Shown here: positions 1 to 9,785 of the stretch, in pieces
Numbering within the stretch: position 1 is the first letter of the stretch
Layout: every line of letters begins with the position of its first letter
DNA from: Mesorhizobium qingshengii
GTDB lineage: Bacteria; Pseudomonadota; Alphaproteobacteria; Rhizobiales; Rhizobiaceae
Length of the DNA: 64,000 nucleotides
NCBI RefSeq assembly: GCF_900103325.1
Contig: NZ_FMXM01000003.1
Coordinates: 186,001-250,000 of the forward strand
Reading direction: 5' to 3'
Position numbers and translations under genes: made by a program
The notes under the pieces: model-generated
Database searches by the model: none
What the model saw: only the letters and a program-made list of their open reading frames with translations
Told to the model about the DNA's origin: nothing

Positions 1-141
1 TTGGGCGAAGGTGGCCGCGAAGCGGCCGGATGAGGGGCCTGCGCGTGTCGCAGCAATATCTGGTGCAATGGATTCCGACCCGAGGGAATTCAACCCTGGT
101 CCGTTCCATGCGACAAGGCATTCTGATCTGAGACCAATGCC

Positions 142-759
142 ATGACCCTCACCGGATTTCTCGCCTACAGTGCCGCTCTCGGCATCGCCGCTGCCATTCC
201 CGGCCCCGGTATCACCGCGCTCGTCGCGCGTGCGCTCGGGTCGGGTTTCCGCTCGTCGCTGGCAATGTCCTTCGGCCTGATGCTAGGCGACCTCACCTAT
301 CTGACCGCCGTGGTGCTTGGCCTCGCCTTTGTCGCGCAGACCTTCGGCATGGTCTTTCTCGCCATCAAATGGCTGGGTGTCGCTTATCTCGCCTTCCTTG
401 GCTGGCGCTTCTGGAACAGCGGCATCACGCCCGAGACGGTCGAGGCGAGAAAAGGCAAGGGCGGGCTGCTGTCGAGCTTTGTCGCCGGTCTCACCGTCAC
501 GCTCGGCAACCCGAAGACGATGATCTTCTATCTCGCCATCACGCCGACCATCGTCGACCTGAAGACCATCACGCTGGCCGACTATGGCATTCTCGTCGCG
601 CTGACGATCGTCGTGCTTCTGGTGGTGCTGGTGCCGTATCTGGCGTTGGCGGCCAAGGCGCGCTGGTTCCTCAAGTCGCCGCGCGCGCTCAAGGCGCTGA
701 ACCGCACCGCCGCCGGCTTCATGGTCGGCGCTGCGGCGGCGATCGCCGCCCGTCAGTAG
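142..759 (+). CDS. LysE/RhtB family amino-acid exporter
   Basis: Predicted inner-membrane exporter of 205 aa, the normal length for the LysE/RhtB family, which pumps amino acids or similar small molecules out of the cell. The N-terminus has the family's AAIPGPG element (about residues 17-23), followed by five or six hydrophobic segments spread over the whole length. The substrate cannot be read from the sequence. The start is the ATG at 142; only a weak GAGACC-like ribosome site precedes it. It stands alone, upstream of cysK but separated by about 195 bases with a hairpin. Family call is firm, substrate unknown. Confidence 0.85.
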   Translation: MTLTGFLAYSAALGIAAAIPGPGITALVARALGSGFRSSLAMSFGLMLGDLTYLTAVVLGLAFVAQTFGMVFLAIKWLGVAYLAFLGWRFWNSGITPETVEARKGKGGLLSSFVAGLTVTLGNPKTMIFYLAITPTIVDLKTITLADYGILVALTIVVLLVVLVPYLALAAKARWFLKSPRALKALNRTAAGFMVGAAAAIAARQ

Positions 760-778
760 GGCTCTTTCGGCCAAAATA

Positions 779-803
779 TTCCCGGGACGGGCCTTTCCGG
801 GAA
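779..803 (+). terminator. possible hairpin terminator after the LysE-type gene
   Basis: TTCCCGG at 779-785 pairs with CCGGGAA at 797-803, 20 bases after the exporter's stop. A short T-containing stretch follows but there is no clean T run, so this is only a possible terminator. Confidence 0.3.
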
Positions 804-865
804 ATGCTTTTCCGGGACCGGGGCGTTTTAGACACGGGTCCCACTCGGATATTTTCAGTCGACAG

Positions 866-897
866 TCTATCTTGCGCGACCGAAGGCTCTATCTTGC
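866..897 (+). promoter_or_regulatory. direct repeat upstream of cysK (candidate regulator sites)
   Basis: The 10-mer TCTATCTTGC occurs twice, at 866-875 and 888-897, with a 22-bp period, i.e. about two helical turns on the same DNA face. The pair lies 60-90 bases before the cysK start. The core TCTATCTT recurs on the coding strand upstream of the cystathionine beta-synthase gene (58524-58531). That suggests a shared transcription factor, possibly the Rrf2 protein at 60001-60504; the link is inference. Confidence 0.5.
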
Positions 898-955
898 CGG
901 CTGCAGTGCCATTTGCCTGAATCCTCACTTGCCTGAAGTTCTGGGAGCGAAACCA

Positions 956-1936
<981 letters not shown>

Positions 1937-2066
1937 GGGCGGGTTTCGGCCTGGTGGACCGCCTGGTCCGTTGAAAAAAGCTTCGTGGCCGCGGTTGCGC
2001 GCTTGAGTGCAAGGCGGCTTGCGTATCAAATCCGCTGCCGGCCGCGCGCCGGCGGCGGAGGATTTC

Positions 2067-2693
2067 ATGTACAAGCTCTACACCCGTCCCGGCAGCGGCG
2101 GCTTCGTCGTCGAGGCGGCGCTGGCACTGGCGAACGCGCCATTCGAGCAGATCGACGTGCCGAAGACGGACCGGCCCGATCCGGCCTTCCTCGCCATCAG
2201 TCCCTTGAACCAGGTGCCGGTGCTGACCTTGCCGGACGGCCGCTCGATCACCGAATCGGCGGCGATCTGCGTCCTGCTTGCCGAACGCCATCCCGACGCC
2301 AGACTGGCGCCGGCGATCGACGCGCCCGCCCGCGCCGACTTCCTGCGCTGGATGGCCTTCATGTCGTCGGTTCTCTATCCGGCGGTGCTGCGTTTCTACT
2401 ACGCGAACCGCTATACGTCCGATGCCGACGGAACGAAGGCGGTCAAACAGGCGGCCGTTGCCGAGATGGACCGCGGCTTTGCCGTTCTCGATACCGCTCT
2501 CGAAGGCCATGACTGGCTGGTCGGCGACCTGATGTCGCTGGCCGACATCTATCTGGTCATGCTGGTGGCCTGGCATCCCGACGTCGACAAAGCGCGTACG
2601 GCCTGGCCGAACATCGAACGGCTGTGGGCCAGGTTGCGCGACCATCCGCTGATGAAGAAGCTCAACACGGCGCACGAGATGTGGCCGATCTGA
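2067..2693 (+). CDS. glutathione S-transferase family protein
   Basis: Cytosolic glutathione transferase-like protein of 208 aa. The N-terminal thioredoxin-like half has the cis-proline segment NQVPVLTLPDG and the glutathione-binding ITESAAIC; the helical C-terminal half includes the conserved LADIYLVM motif near residue 155. The start at 2067 has a GGCGGAG ribosome site six bases away; an earlier in-frame ATG at 2007 lacks one and would add a non-family extension. The substrate is unknown. It ends 14 bases from the convergent sigma-factor gene. Confidence 0.85.
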   Translation: MYKLYTRPGSGGFVVEAALALANAPFEQIDVPKTDRPDPAFLAISPLNQVPVLTLPDGRSITESAAICVLLAERHPDARLAPAIDAPARADFLRWMAFMSSVLYPAVLRFYYANRYTSDADGTKAVKQAAVAEMDRGFAVLDTALEGHDWLVGDLMSLADIYLVMLVAWHPDVDKARTAWPNIERLWARLRDHPLMKKLNTAHEMWPI

Positions 2694-2707
2694 ACGGGCG
2701 GCGAAGC

Positions 2708-3955
2708 TCAATTTCGGAGCGCGGCCCGTTTTCCATGCAGGAAGCGGCGCACCGCCGGATCGCGTTCGAGGCCGATCGCCCGCTCATAGGCGTCGGTCGC
2801 CAACTGTACCTGACCCAGCCTGGCCAGCAGGCCCGCCCGGGCTGCCCAATAAGGCTGGTAGTCATCAAGCCGCTTGTCATCGCCCAGCACGTAAAGGGCC
2901 GCCAGTCCCGCCGCGGCGCCCTCTCCTTCGGCGATCGCCACCGCGCGGTTGATCGCCACCACCGGCGATCCCGCGATCGAAAGCAGCGCGTCGTAGAGTT
3001 CGCGGATCGCCACCCAGTCGGTGCGCCCCGTCCGCCGTCGTGTCGCATGGGCGGATTGCACGGCTGCCTCGAGTTGGTAGCGGCCGATGATGCCCTTGGT
3101 GGCGGCGTGACCGAGCAAAGCCTCCGCCTCGTCGACCAAGGCGTGATCCCAGAGCGCGCAATCCTGCTCGGCGAGCGGCACATAATCTCCGGCCGCGTCG
3201 CGCCGCGCGGCGCGGCGCGCTTCGGCAAACAGCATCAGCGACAGCAGGCCGAGCGCCTCCGGCTCATCAGGCAGCAGCGAAGCCACCAGCCGGCCGAGCC
3301 AGATGCCTTCGGTGGCGAGATTGCGCCGCCGCGTCTCGGTGCCAGCCGGGTCGGACCAGCCTTCGGCGAAGGTCGCGTAGATGGCTTCCAGCACCGCGTC
3401 CAGCCGCTCGCCGAGTTCGGCCCGCTCCGGCACGCGGAACGGAATGCCGGTTTCGCGGATGCGGGTCTTGGCGCGCACCAGGCGCTGGCCCATCGTTGCC
3501 GGCGAGACCAGGAAGGCGGAAGCGATCGCCGCGGCGTCGAAGCCCAGCACGGTCTGCAGGATCAGCGGAGCCCGCACGCTCGATTCGATCGCCGGATGGG
3601 CGCAGGCGAACATCAGCCGCAGCCGTTCGTCGGGCAGATCTTCATCGGTCATGCGCGCCTCCACCTCCTCGGCGATCAGCTTGAGATGGTCACGGCCGGC
3701 TTCGCTGGTCAGCCGCCGGCGCACCGCATCGACGCGGCGCCTCCGCGCCACCGCCAGCAGCCAGGCTTCCGGCTTTTCAGGCACGCCGGTTCGCGGCCAG
3801 CGTTCGAGCGCCGCGGCAAAGGCATCGGCAAGCGCGTCCTCGGCGGCCGCCACGTCGCGGGACCGTGCGGAGAGATAAGCGATCAGCTTGCCGTAGCTTT
3901 GCCGGGCGGCCGCCTCCGCGACCGCCCGCGCGGTATCCGACCCTATGTCCCTCAC
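2708..3955 (-). CDS. ECF42-type RNA polymerase sigma factor
   Basis: Extracytoplasmic-function sigma factor of 415 aa. The N-terminal ~170 residues hold sigma regions 2 and 4 (DVAAAEDALADAFAAALERW and the DNA-binding VSPATMGQRLVRAKTRIR). The long C-terminal half is the helical TPR-like/DUF6596 extension typical of the ECF42 group, with INRAVAIAE and YELL-type helices. The start is taken as the GTG at 3955, which overlaps the stop of the upstream DGPF gene by 4 bases (GTGA), implying translational coupling. No anti-sigma factor is present; in ECF42 the C-terminal extension is thought to control activity. Target promoters are unknown. Confidence 0.85.
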   Translation of the reverse strand: MRDIGSDTARAVAEAAARQSYGKLIAYLSARSRDVAAAEDALADAFAAALERWPRTGVPEKPEAWLLAVARRRRVDAVRRRLTSEAGRDHLKLIAEEVEARMTDEDLPDERLRLMFACAHPAIESSVRAPLILQTVLGFDAAAIASAFLVSPATMGQRLVRAKTRIRETGIPFRVPERAELGERLDAVLEAIYATFAEGWSDPAGTETRRRNLATEGIWLGRLVASLLPDEPEALGLLSLMLFAEARRAARRDAAGDYVPLAEQDCALWDHALVDEAEALLGHAATKGIIGRYQLEAAVQSAHATRRRTGRTDWVAIRELYDALLSIAGSPVVAINRAVAIAEGEGAAAGLAALYVLGDDKRLDDYQPYWAARAGLLARLGQVQLATDAYERAIGLERDPAVRRFLHGKRAALRN

Positions 3956-4329
3956 GCAGCAGTATACTTTGTCATGTATTCCGCCATCGGCCAGATCGGT
4001 CGCACTTCCATGGTGCCCGCGCTGGCACCGGGACAGCGCGACGCCCATGAAATTGCCGCGTCCATGTCCGGCACTTCGATCATGTAGTAGCCACCAAGCT
4101 GTTCCTTGGTATCGGCGTAGGGGCCGTCAAGCACGTTGGTTTTGCCGCCGGCCACCCGCACGGAGGTTGCCACCGACGTCGGCCTCAACCGCTCGCCGCC
4201 AACGAACACGCCAGCTTTCTTCATCGCTTCGGTATAGGCGCCGTAAGCGGCGCTCATCTGGACGGCCGCCTCCTTGGGTGCTGCTGCCATTGCGGCTTCG
4301 TTGGAATAGATAAGAAGCAGATACTGCAT
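3952..4329 (-). CDS. YCII/DGPF-domain protein paired with the ECF42 sigma factor
   Basis: Small (125 aa) YCII-related protein. It opens with MQYLLLIYSNEA and carries LDGPYADTKEQLGGYY (about residues 66-81), the signature that names DGPF proteins, here with Tyr in place of Phe. DGPF genes are the standard genomic partners, and often targets, of ECF42 sigma factors; the biochemical role is unknown. The ATG at 4329 sits six bases after GGGAG, while the ATG at 4335 directly abuts it, so 4329 was preferred. It is the first gene of a two-gene operon. Confidence 0.85.
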   Translation of the reverse strand: MQYLLLIYSNEAAMAAAPKEAAVQMSAAYGAYTEAMKKAGVFVGGERLRPTSVATSVRVAGGKTNVLDGPYADTKEQLGGYYMIEVPDMDAAISWASRCPGASAGTMEVRPIWPMAEYMTKYTAA

Positions 4330-4784
4330 GGTCATCTCCCGTGGTTACAGGGCCGCATCGTTGCGGGCCGAACGTATGTCGCGCGGCCATGTCCGATTTC
4401 GACAGGCTGGAGAAAAAAACTTTCGCGCCTGCTCGGCCGTTGTGCAAGCAGACGCTGGCCGACGGTGCTACCCAGCGACTGAACCAAATGACACCGCATC
4501 TCTGGAACCATGCGAGTCCACGGGCACGAGCCAGCCGCGATAGCGCACGATCAGCCGGTGAGCGGGCGAAGCGGAAGCGGCTTTGGCGGTCGAACCTGAC
4601 CACTATGCGGACGAAGCCGGAGCACAGCACGCGGACGCCATCGAAGACGATCAGCGGATGGCGTGCGTTGAAGGGCTCAGGGGGACTTGGGCCGTTTTGA
4701 CTGGGGCCAATTTGACTTGGAAAGGTCGGTCACGCGGGCCTGGGCTGCTCGTGTCTGAAGACACCAAGCCAGCCAGAGGCGGCA

Positions 4785-4910
4785 TCAAGGACGTGGCGAT
4801 GTCGCACGCCGTCTGTCGGCGAGAGCGGGACGCTCGGCGCGATAGGTCGTGGCGCGGGATTCGGCCGCTGGCCTGCAGATCCGGCTGTCGTGACGGGTCT
4901 CGAAGGCCAT
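4785..4910 (-). CDS. possible small Arg-rich ORF
   Basis: A 41-codon frame beginning MAFETRHDSR, very rich in arginine and proline, starting two bases after the stop of the 46-codon frame at 4913-5053. Nothing matches a family I know. Its only support is the tight spacing to the upstream mini-ORF, so it may be fortuitous in high-GC DNA. Confidence 0.22.
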   Translation of the reverse strand: MAFETRHDSRICRPAAESRATTYRAERPALADRRRATSPRP

Positions 4911-4912
4911 GA

Positions 4913-5053
4913 TCAGTGCGCGCCCAGCGAATTGCCGCGACGGGCGCAGGCCGGGCCGGGGCCGCGCATGTAATAGCGCTCGGGCCGATAGGTTGGCGCG
5001 ACGAATTCGCGGATGGCGGCGGCATAGCCGATGAGGTGCGCGAGGAAGTTCAT
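4913..5053 (-). CDS. possible small protein (46 aa)
   Basis: Open frame starting MNFLAHLIGYAAAIREFVAP and ending RRGNSLGAH. The hydrophobic N-terminal helix followed by a Tyr/Arg-rich stretch is protein-like, and GGGACAGGG lies 3-11 bases upstream. Codon choice is GC-rich at third positions like the neighbours. No known family. It was picked up by reading the DNA directly; whether it is expressed is unknown. Confidence 0.35.
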   Translation of the reverse strand: MNFLAHLIGYAAAIREFVAPTYRPERYYMRGPGPACARRGNSLGAH

Positions 5054-5431
5054 TTACCCTGTCCCTGTCCCGATTTTCGGATGTCCCTTCCGATTTGCGA
5101 GAACGATAGCATCGAGGCGTGAATAGTCGGTGAACGTGATGTTAATTTCTGGTCGAAAAGGCCTTGCTTCGTGGCCGGAATGCGGCTGATTCGGGGTCTT
5201 TCCATGCAGTTGGTCGGCATTCCGCCTAGTGTGACTTTTGCATCACATATGTTTCGTTTGAATGTCGCCTGCGCGCGGTTCTGTTTCAATTTTTGCCGCC
5301 GCCACGAAATGTCCGTGCTTGCCTGCCCGAATCCGGCGCGGCGCCCCGGCATGTGGATCATCACGCGGCGGCGGAACTGGAGCGGGGTCTGTCCGTTCTC
5401 ACCTTCATCTGGATCCTGAAGGGAAAATGTC

Positions 5432-6301
5432 ATGGCGCCGCGTCCGGCCTGGAAGGGCTATCTCAAGCTGTCGCTGGTCACCTGTGCCGTCGAACTGACC
5501 AATGTCGTCACCCATACCGAGAAGGTCTCGTTCCGGGTGCTGAACCGCAAGACCGGCAATACGGTGAAACGCATCTACGTCGACTCGCAGACCGGCAAGC
5601 CGCTCGGCGACGGCGACGAGATCAAGGGCTATGAAGTCAGCGACGGCGATTTCGTCCACATCGAGGAAGACGAGATCGAATCGGTGCAGATCGAGTCCTC
5701 GCACACGATGAGCCTCGAAGGCTTCGTCGACAAATCCTCGATCCAGCAGATCTATCTCGACACGCCCTACTATGTCGCGCCGGCCGACGAGGTGTCGGAG
5801 GAAGCGTTCGCCGTCATCCGCGATGCCATGGCGGGCAAGAAGATGGCCGGGCTGGCGCGCATCGTGCTCTACCAGCGCGAACGCCCCGTGGTCATCGAAC
5901 CGTTGGGCAAGGGCATGGTGCTGACGACGCTGCGCTACGACAACACGGTGCGCCAGCCAGACACCGTGTTCGGCGATATCAAGGCGGTGAAGACGGACCA
6001 GGAGATGACCGATCTGGCCGAGCTGATCATCGACAAGAAGAGGGCGAAGTTCGATCCGTCGAAATTCGACGACAAATACGAGGACGCCCTGCTCGAACTG
6101 ATCCGTGCCAAGAAGGCCGGCAAGAAGGCACCCAAGGCCAAGGCCGCGCCAAAGCCTTCCAATGTCGTCAATCTGTTCGACGCGCTGAAGAAGAGCCTGT
6201 CGTCGGACGCGGGCTCAACAAAGGCTTCGTCCGCGAAAGCCAAACCGGCGGCCAAACGCGCCAAGCCGAAAGCCGGCGCGCCCAAGCGCAAATCGGCCTG
6301 A
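5432..6301 (+). CDS. ku: Ku DNA end-binding protein (non-homologous end joining)
   Basis: Bacterial Ku homodimer subunit, 289 aa, that rings broken double-strand ends and recruits LigD. The Ku beta-barrel core (residues ~5-225) begins MAPRPAWKGYLKLSLV and includes the RIYVDSQTGKPL and GYEVSDGDFVHIEEDEI regions. The C-terminal ~60 residues are a lysine/alanine-rich tail (KKAGKKAPKAKAAPK and on to the end), the usual DNA-sliding/LigD-contacting extension. ligD follows 12 bases later in the same direction, so the two form an NHEJ operon. The start ATG is preceded by GAAGGGAAAA. Confidence 0.93.
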   Translation: MAPRPAWKGYLKLSLVTCAVELTNVVTHTEKVSFRVLNRKTGNTVKRIYVDSQTGKPLGDGDEIKGYEVSDGDFVHIEEDEIESVQIESSHTMSLEGFVDKSSIQQIYLDTPYYVAPADEVSEEAFAVIRDAMAGKKMAGLARIVLYQRERPVVIEPLGKGMVLTTLRYDNTVRQPDTVFGDIKAVKTDQEMTDLAELIIDKKRAKFDPSKFDDKYEDALLELIRAKKAGKKAPKAKAAPKPSNVVNLFDALKKSLSSDAGSTKASSAKAKPAAKRAKPKAGAPKRKSA

Positions 6302-6313
6302 GGAGACGCAGAG

Positions 6314-8818
6314 ATGGCCAGCCTCGAACAGTATCAATCCAAGCGCGACTTCAAGAAGACGTCCGAGCCGGCCGGCAAGGTGCCGCTCGGCAAGGGGGGC
6401 AGCGCAGGCGGCATCTTCGTCATCCACAAGCACGCGGCGACGAGGCTGCATTACGACCTTCGCCTCGAGCATGACGGCGTGCTGTGGAGCTGGGCGGTGA
6501 CGCGCGGCCCGAGCCTGGACCCGCATGAGAAGCGGCTGGCGGTGCATGTCGAGGACCATCCGCTCGACTACGCGCCGTTCGAGGGCACCATTCCCAAGGG
6601 CGAATATGGCGGCGGCTCGGTCATCGTTTGGGACGAAGGCACCTGGGTTCCCGAGATCGATCCGGCCAAGGCGATGAAGAAAGGCCATATCAGCTTCGAG
6701 CTGCACGGCCACAAGCTGCACGGTCTCTGGCATCTGGTCAGGTTGAAGCCGCGCGCGGGCGAGAAGCGCGACAACTGGCTCTTGATCAAGTCCGATGATG
6801 CCGCCGCGCGTCCCGGCGAGGATATCCTCAAGGAGGCGCCGGAATCGGTGAAGTCCGGCCTGACAGTCGAGGAGGTCGGCGAGGGCAAGACCGCGAAGGG
6901 GCAGAAGCCTGACGTCTGGCACTCCAACAAGCCGGCCGCCGGGAACGTGCAGCCCGGCAAGCGCCTCGACTTCATCGAGCCGCAGCTCGCCACGCTGGAG
7001 CGGGACGCACCGCCGGGCAAGGACTGGCTGCACGAAGTGAAGTTCGACGGCTATCGCATGCAGGCGCAGATCGCCGGCACCGACGTGCGATTGCTGACCC
7101 GCACCGGCCTCGACTGGACGGAAAAATTCGGCAGCGAGATCGTCGCGGAGCTGGCAGCGCTGAAATGCAGCGACGCCATCATCGACGGCGAGATCGTCGT
7201 GCTGGCCGACAGCGGCGTCTCTTCCTTCGCGCTGCTTCAGGCCGACCTGTCGGCGAAGCGGACAGATCGCTTCACCTACTATGTCTTCGACCTGATGCGC
7301 CTCGACGGGAAGGATCTGCGCGGCGAGCCGCTGGTCGAGCGCAAGCAGGCCTTGCAGGAACTGCTCGGCAAGCAGTCCGAGAATGCGGCGGTCCGCTTCA
7401 GCGACCATTTTTCCGAACCCGGCAAGATCATGCTGGAGCATGCCTGCCGCATGGGGCTGGAAGGCGTCGTCTCCAAGCGCGCCGACGCGCCCTATCGCAG
7501 CGGGCGTGGCCCCTCCTGGGTGAAGTCGAAGTGTACCGCGCGACAGGAATTCGTCATCGGCGGCTATTTGCCGTCGGACAAGACCGGGCGCGGACTGCGC
7601 TCGCTGCTGGTCGGCTATTATGAGGGCGGCAAGCTGCACTATGCCGGGCGCGTCGGCACCGGTTTCTCCGCCAGGGGCGCCACCGACCTGAAGACAAAAC
7701 TCGACGCGCTGAAGGCAACATCGTCGCCTTTCGACAAAGCCGTGCCGAAGGGCAAGGGCCTGGTCTGGGTCAAGCCGGAGCTGGTCGGCGAAGTCGAGTT
7801 CCGCAGCTGGACCTCCGACCGTATAATACGCCATGCCTCGTTCCAGGGATTGCGCGAGGACAAGCCGGCGGAGGAAGTCGTGCAGGAAAAGCCGATGGCA
7901 TCGACAAGCAAGAGCCCGGCCAGGGCGATATCAAGCGGCGGCGCCAAATCCACCGGGGCGATGACGACCACGGTAAAACTTTCCCATCCCGACAAGCTGC
8001 TGTGGCCCGAGGAAAAGATATCCAAGCAAGGCCTGCTCGACCACTACGCGCAGGTCTGGCCGCGCATGGAACAGTTCATCGTCAACCGGCCACTCAGCCT
8101 GGTGCGGGCGCCGGACGGTGTTGGTGGCGCGCGTTTCTTCCAGAAGCATGCATCCGCCGGTATGAGCGACAAAATCGCGCGGATGAAAGACCCGACGGAC
8201 GGCGAGGAGATCCTGTTCGTCAGGGATTTCGACGGCGTTGCCGCGCTCGTCCAGTACGGCGTGGTCGAGATCCACATCTGGGGCTGCACCGTTGAAGAAC
8301 TGGAAAAGCCCGACCAGGTCATCTTCGATCTCGACCCGGATGATGGCGTCGAGGTCAAGGCGGTGCGCGAGGCGGCACTCGATATCAGGGCCAAGCTCGA
8401 AGAGCTGTCGCTGCCGAATTTCGTCAAGACATCAGGCGGCAAGGGCTACCATGTCCTGGTACCGCTCAAGCCATCGGCGGATTGGGACGCGGTGAAAACC
8501 TTCGCCCATGATTTCGCCAAGGCGCTCGAACAGGCTTCCCCCGACCGCTACACGGCAACGCTGTCGAAGAAGGCGCGCACGGGGAAAATCTTCGTCGACT
8601 ATCTGCGCAATGGCCGGGGCTCGACGACCGTCGCGCCCTATTCGTCGCGCGCCAAGAAGGGCGCCACCGTGTCGATGCCGGTGACCTGGGCCGAGATCGA
8701 GGCCGGACTGGCGCCGAACGCCTTCCCGATCGGCGACAAGACGACGCTGAAGCGGCTGGCGCAAGCCGATCCGTGGGCGGATTTCTTCGGGCAGGGGAAA
8801 GTCTTGAAGCGGGGGTAG
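6314..8818 (+). CDS. ligD: multifunctional DNA ligase D (NHEJ)
   Basis: ATP-dependent DNA ligase D of 834 aa. Domain order is 3'-phosphoesterase (about 1-190), ligase (about 210-520), then polymerase/primase (about 550-834), i.e. PE-LIG-POL as in Pseudomonas, unlike mycobacterial POL-PE-LIG. The ligase adenylation lysine is Lys243 in KFDGYR. The polymerase metal site is Asp672-x-Asp674 in FDLDPDDG. The phosphoesterase has RLHYDLRLEHDG. A low-complexity linker (about 530-550) separates LIG and POL. It trims, fills and seals broken ends bound by Ku. Ribosome site GAGGAGA lies before the ATG. Confidence 0.94.
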   Translation: MASLEQYQSKRDFKKTSEPAGKVPLGKGGSAGGIFVIHKHAATRLHYDLRLEHDGVLWSWAVTRGPSLDPHEKRLAVHVEDHPLDYAPFEGTIPKGEYGGGSVIVWDEGTWVPEIDPAKAMKKGHISFELHGHKLHGLWHLVRLKPRAGEKRDNWLLIKSDDAAARPGEDILKEAPESVKSGLTVEEVGEGKTAKGQKPDVWHSNKPAAGNVQPGKRLDFIEPQLATLERDAPPGKDWLHEVKFDGYRMQAQIAGTDVRLLTRTGLDWTEKFGSEIVAELAALKCSDAIIDGEIVVLADSGVSSFALLQADLSAKRTDRFTYYVFDLMRLDGKDLRGEPLVERKQALQELLGKQSENAAVRFSDHFSEPGKIMLEHACRMGLEGVVSKRADAPYRSGRGPSWVKSKCTARQEFVIGGYLPSDKTGRGLRSLLVGYYEGGKLHYAGRVGTGFSARGATDLKTKLDALKATSSPFDKAVPKGKGLVWVKPELVGEVEFRSWTSDRIIRHASFQGLREDKPAEEVVQEKPMASTSKSPARAISSGGAKSTGAMTTTVKLSHPDKLLWPEEKISKQGLLDHYAQVWPRMEQFIVNRPLSLVRAPDGVGGARFFQKHASAGMSDKIARMKDPTDGEEILFVRDFDGVAALVQYGVVEIHIWGCTVEELEKPDQVIFDLDPDDGVEVKAVREAALDIRAKLEELSLPNFVKTSGGKGYHVLVPLKPSADWDAVKTFAHDFAKALEQASPDRYTATLSKKARTGKIFVDYLRNGRGSTTVAPYSSRAKKGATVSMPVTWAEIEAGLAPNAFPIGDKTTLKRLAQADPWADFFGQGKVLKRG

Positions 8819-8848
8819 TCGCCCCATCCGCAGCGTAACGATCCTTCG

Positions 8849-9011
8849 CGCCCCCCTCTGGCCTGCCGGCCATCTCCCCCAAGAGGGGGGAGATTGGCTG
8901 TTTCAGCGCTTCGCTCACCTTGCAACATGGAGATTGGCGAAAGCCAGCGTGACGTCCAATCTCCCCCCGTGTGGGGGAGATGCCCGGCAGGCCAGAGGGG
9001 GCGCTGTCCCG
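8849..9011. repeat. mosaic-type palindromic repeat, type A
   Basis: Two inverted arms: 8849-8899 (CCCCCTCTGGCCTGCCGG, CATCTCCCCC, GGGGAGATTGG) and 8957-9005 in reverse complement, around a 57-base centre. The same arms recur at 50750-50945. It lies between the convergent ligD and ArsR genes and may act as a bidirectional terminator. Its form resembles rhizobial intergenic mosaic elements. Confidence 0.75.
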
Positions 9012-9042
9012 CGGGCATCGCCAAATCAGCGCCGGCAAAGCA

Positions 9043-9717
9043 TCAGGCCAGAAACACCTTCTCGAAAGCCTGTTTGCCGGGCGGCGAGAAAATGACCGCG
9101 CGGCTGTCCTTCTCGCGGCGTGCCCATTTCTCGGCCAGGATCTTGTCGAGGATGACGGCGCCCAGCGTGCCGGCGAGGTGCGAGCGGCGGACGCTCCAGT
9201 CGAGGCAGGCGCGGCAGACCGGCCGTCGCGGCTTGGCATCCACATCGATGCCAATAGCGGCGAAATGCGATGCCGCCGACGGCCCGAGCCTGATCTCCTG
9301 GTCATCACGCAGGATAATCTCTCTTTCGACAAGACGGTCGAGCATCGCCACGGCCTGCTCGCCAGCGAGGTGATCGTAGCAGACCCGCGCCACGCGCATG
9401 GCCGCGTCGCGCGGGCCTGGCCGCACACGCTGCGGCCCGACAGAAGCGGCGACGCCGGTGATGGCTTCGATCATTCCGGCCACTTGCGGACCGGCGAGGC
9501 CGTAGTAGCGATGCCGGCCCTGGCTCGCCAGCGTCAGCAAGCCGCCCTCCATCAGCTTCGACAGATGCGAACTGGCGGTCGGCAGCGATACGCCGGCCTC
9601 GAGCGCCAGTTCGCTCGCCGTCAGCGCCGTGCCGCCCATCAGGGCGCTCAGCATGTTGGCCCGCGCCGGATCGCCGACCAGGCTGGCTATACGGGCAATG
9701 TCGGGTCCTTCACGCAT
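9043..9717 (-). CDS. ArsR-family winged-helix transcriptional regulator
   Basis: 224-aa DNA-binding regulator. Residues ~5-80 form an ArsR HTH (DPARANMLSAL, LTASELALEAGVSLPTASSHLSKL, GRHRYYGLAG). The long C-terminal part has CRACLDWSVRRSHLAG and FSPPGKQAF, which recurs in a rhizobial ArsR subgroup of unknown ligand. There is no CXC metal motif in the HTH helix; two cysteines (CRAC) sit in the C-terminal half. It is divergent from the DUF1127 gene at 9786 across only 68 bases, so it may control that gene and itself. Confidence 0.82.
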   Translation of the reverse strand: MREGPDIARIASLVGDPARANMLSALMGGTALTASELALEAGVSLPTASSHLSKLMEGGLLTLASQGRHRYYGLAGPQVAGMIEAITGVAASVGPQRVRPGPRDAAMRVARVCYDHLAGEQAVAMLDRLVEREIILRDDQEIRLGPSAASHFAAIGIDVDAKPRRPVCRACLDWSVRRSHLAGTLGAVILDKILAEKWARREKDSRAVIFSPPGKQAFEKVFLA

Positions 9718-9785
9718 AGTTCGTTCCTCATCGAAGCATTCTTGTCAGATAATCCTTATTCTCCGATCAGATCAAGGAGACGTCG

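Larger units (their letters stand above)
4336..5431. other. 1.1-kb stretch with no recognisable gene
   Basis: No frame here encodes a family I recognise. It holds two short overlapping-style minus-strand open frames listed separately (4785-4910 and 4913-5053) and, near 5230-5247, a TGTGA-N8-TCACA element. The longer overlapping frames on both strands are mutually inconsistent and low in hydrophobic order, so they look spurious. It may be a decayed segment. Confidence 0.5.

Noticed and set aside
1..141. End of an upstream gene or repeat
   Set aside because: GCGGCCGGATGAGGGG near the start looks like a repeat arm, but too little is visible to call it.
2624..4087. 487-codon plus-strand open frame
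   Set aside because: Antisense of the ECF42 sigma factor.
4583..4912. 109-codon plus-strand frame in the empty 1 kb
   Set aside because: Low-order Arg/Gly composition, no ribosome site, conflicts with the minus-strand mini-ORFs.
5230..5247. TGTGA-N8-TCACA as a Crp site
   Set aside because: Spacing is 8 instead of the usual 6 and it is not placed near an obvious promoter element of ku.
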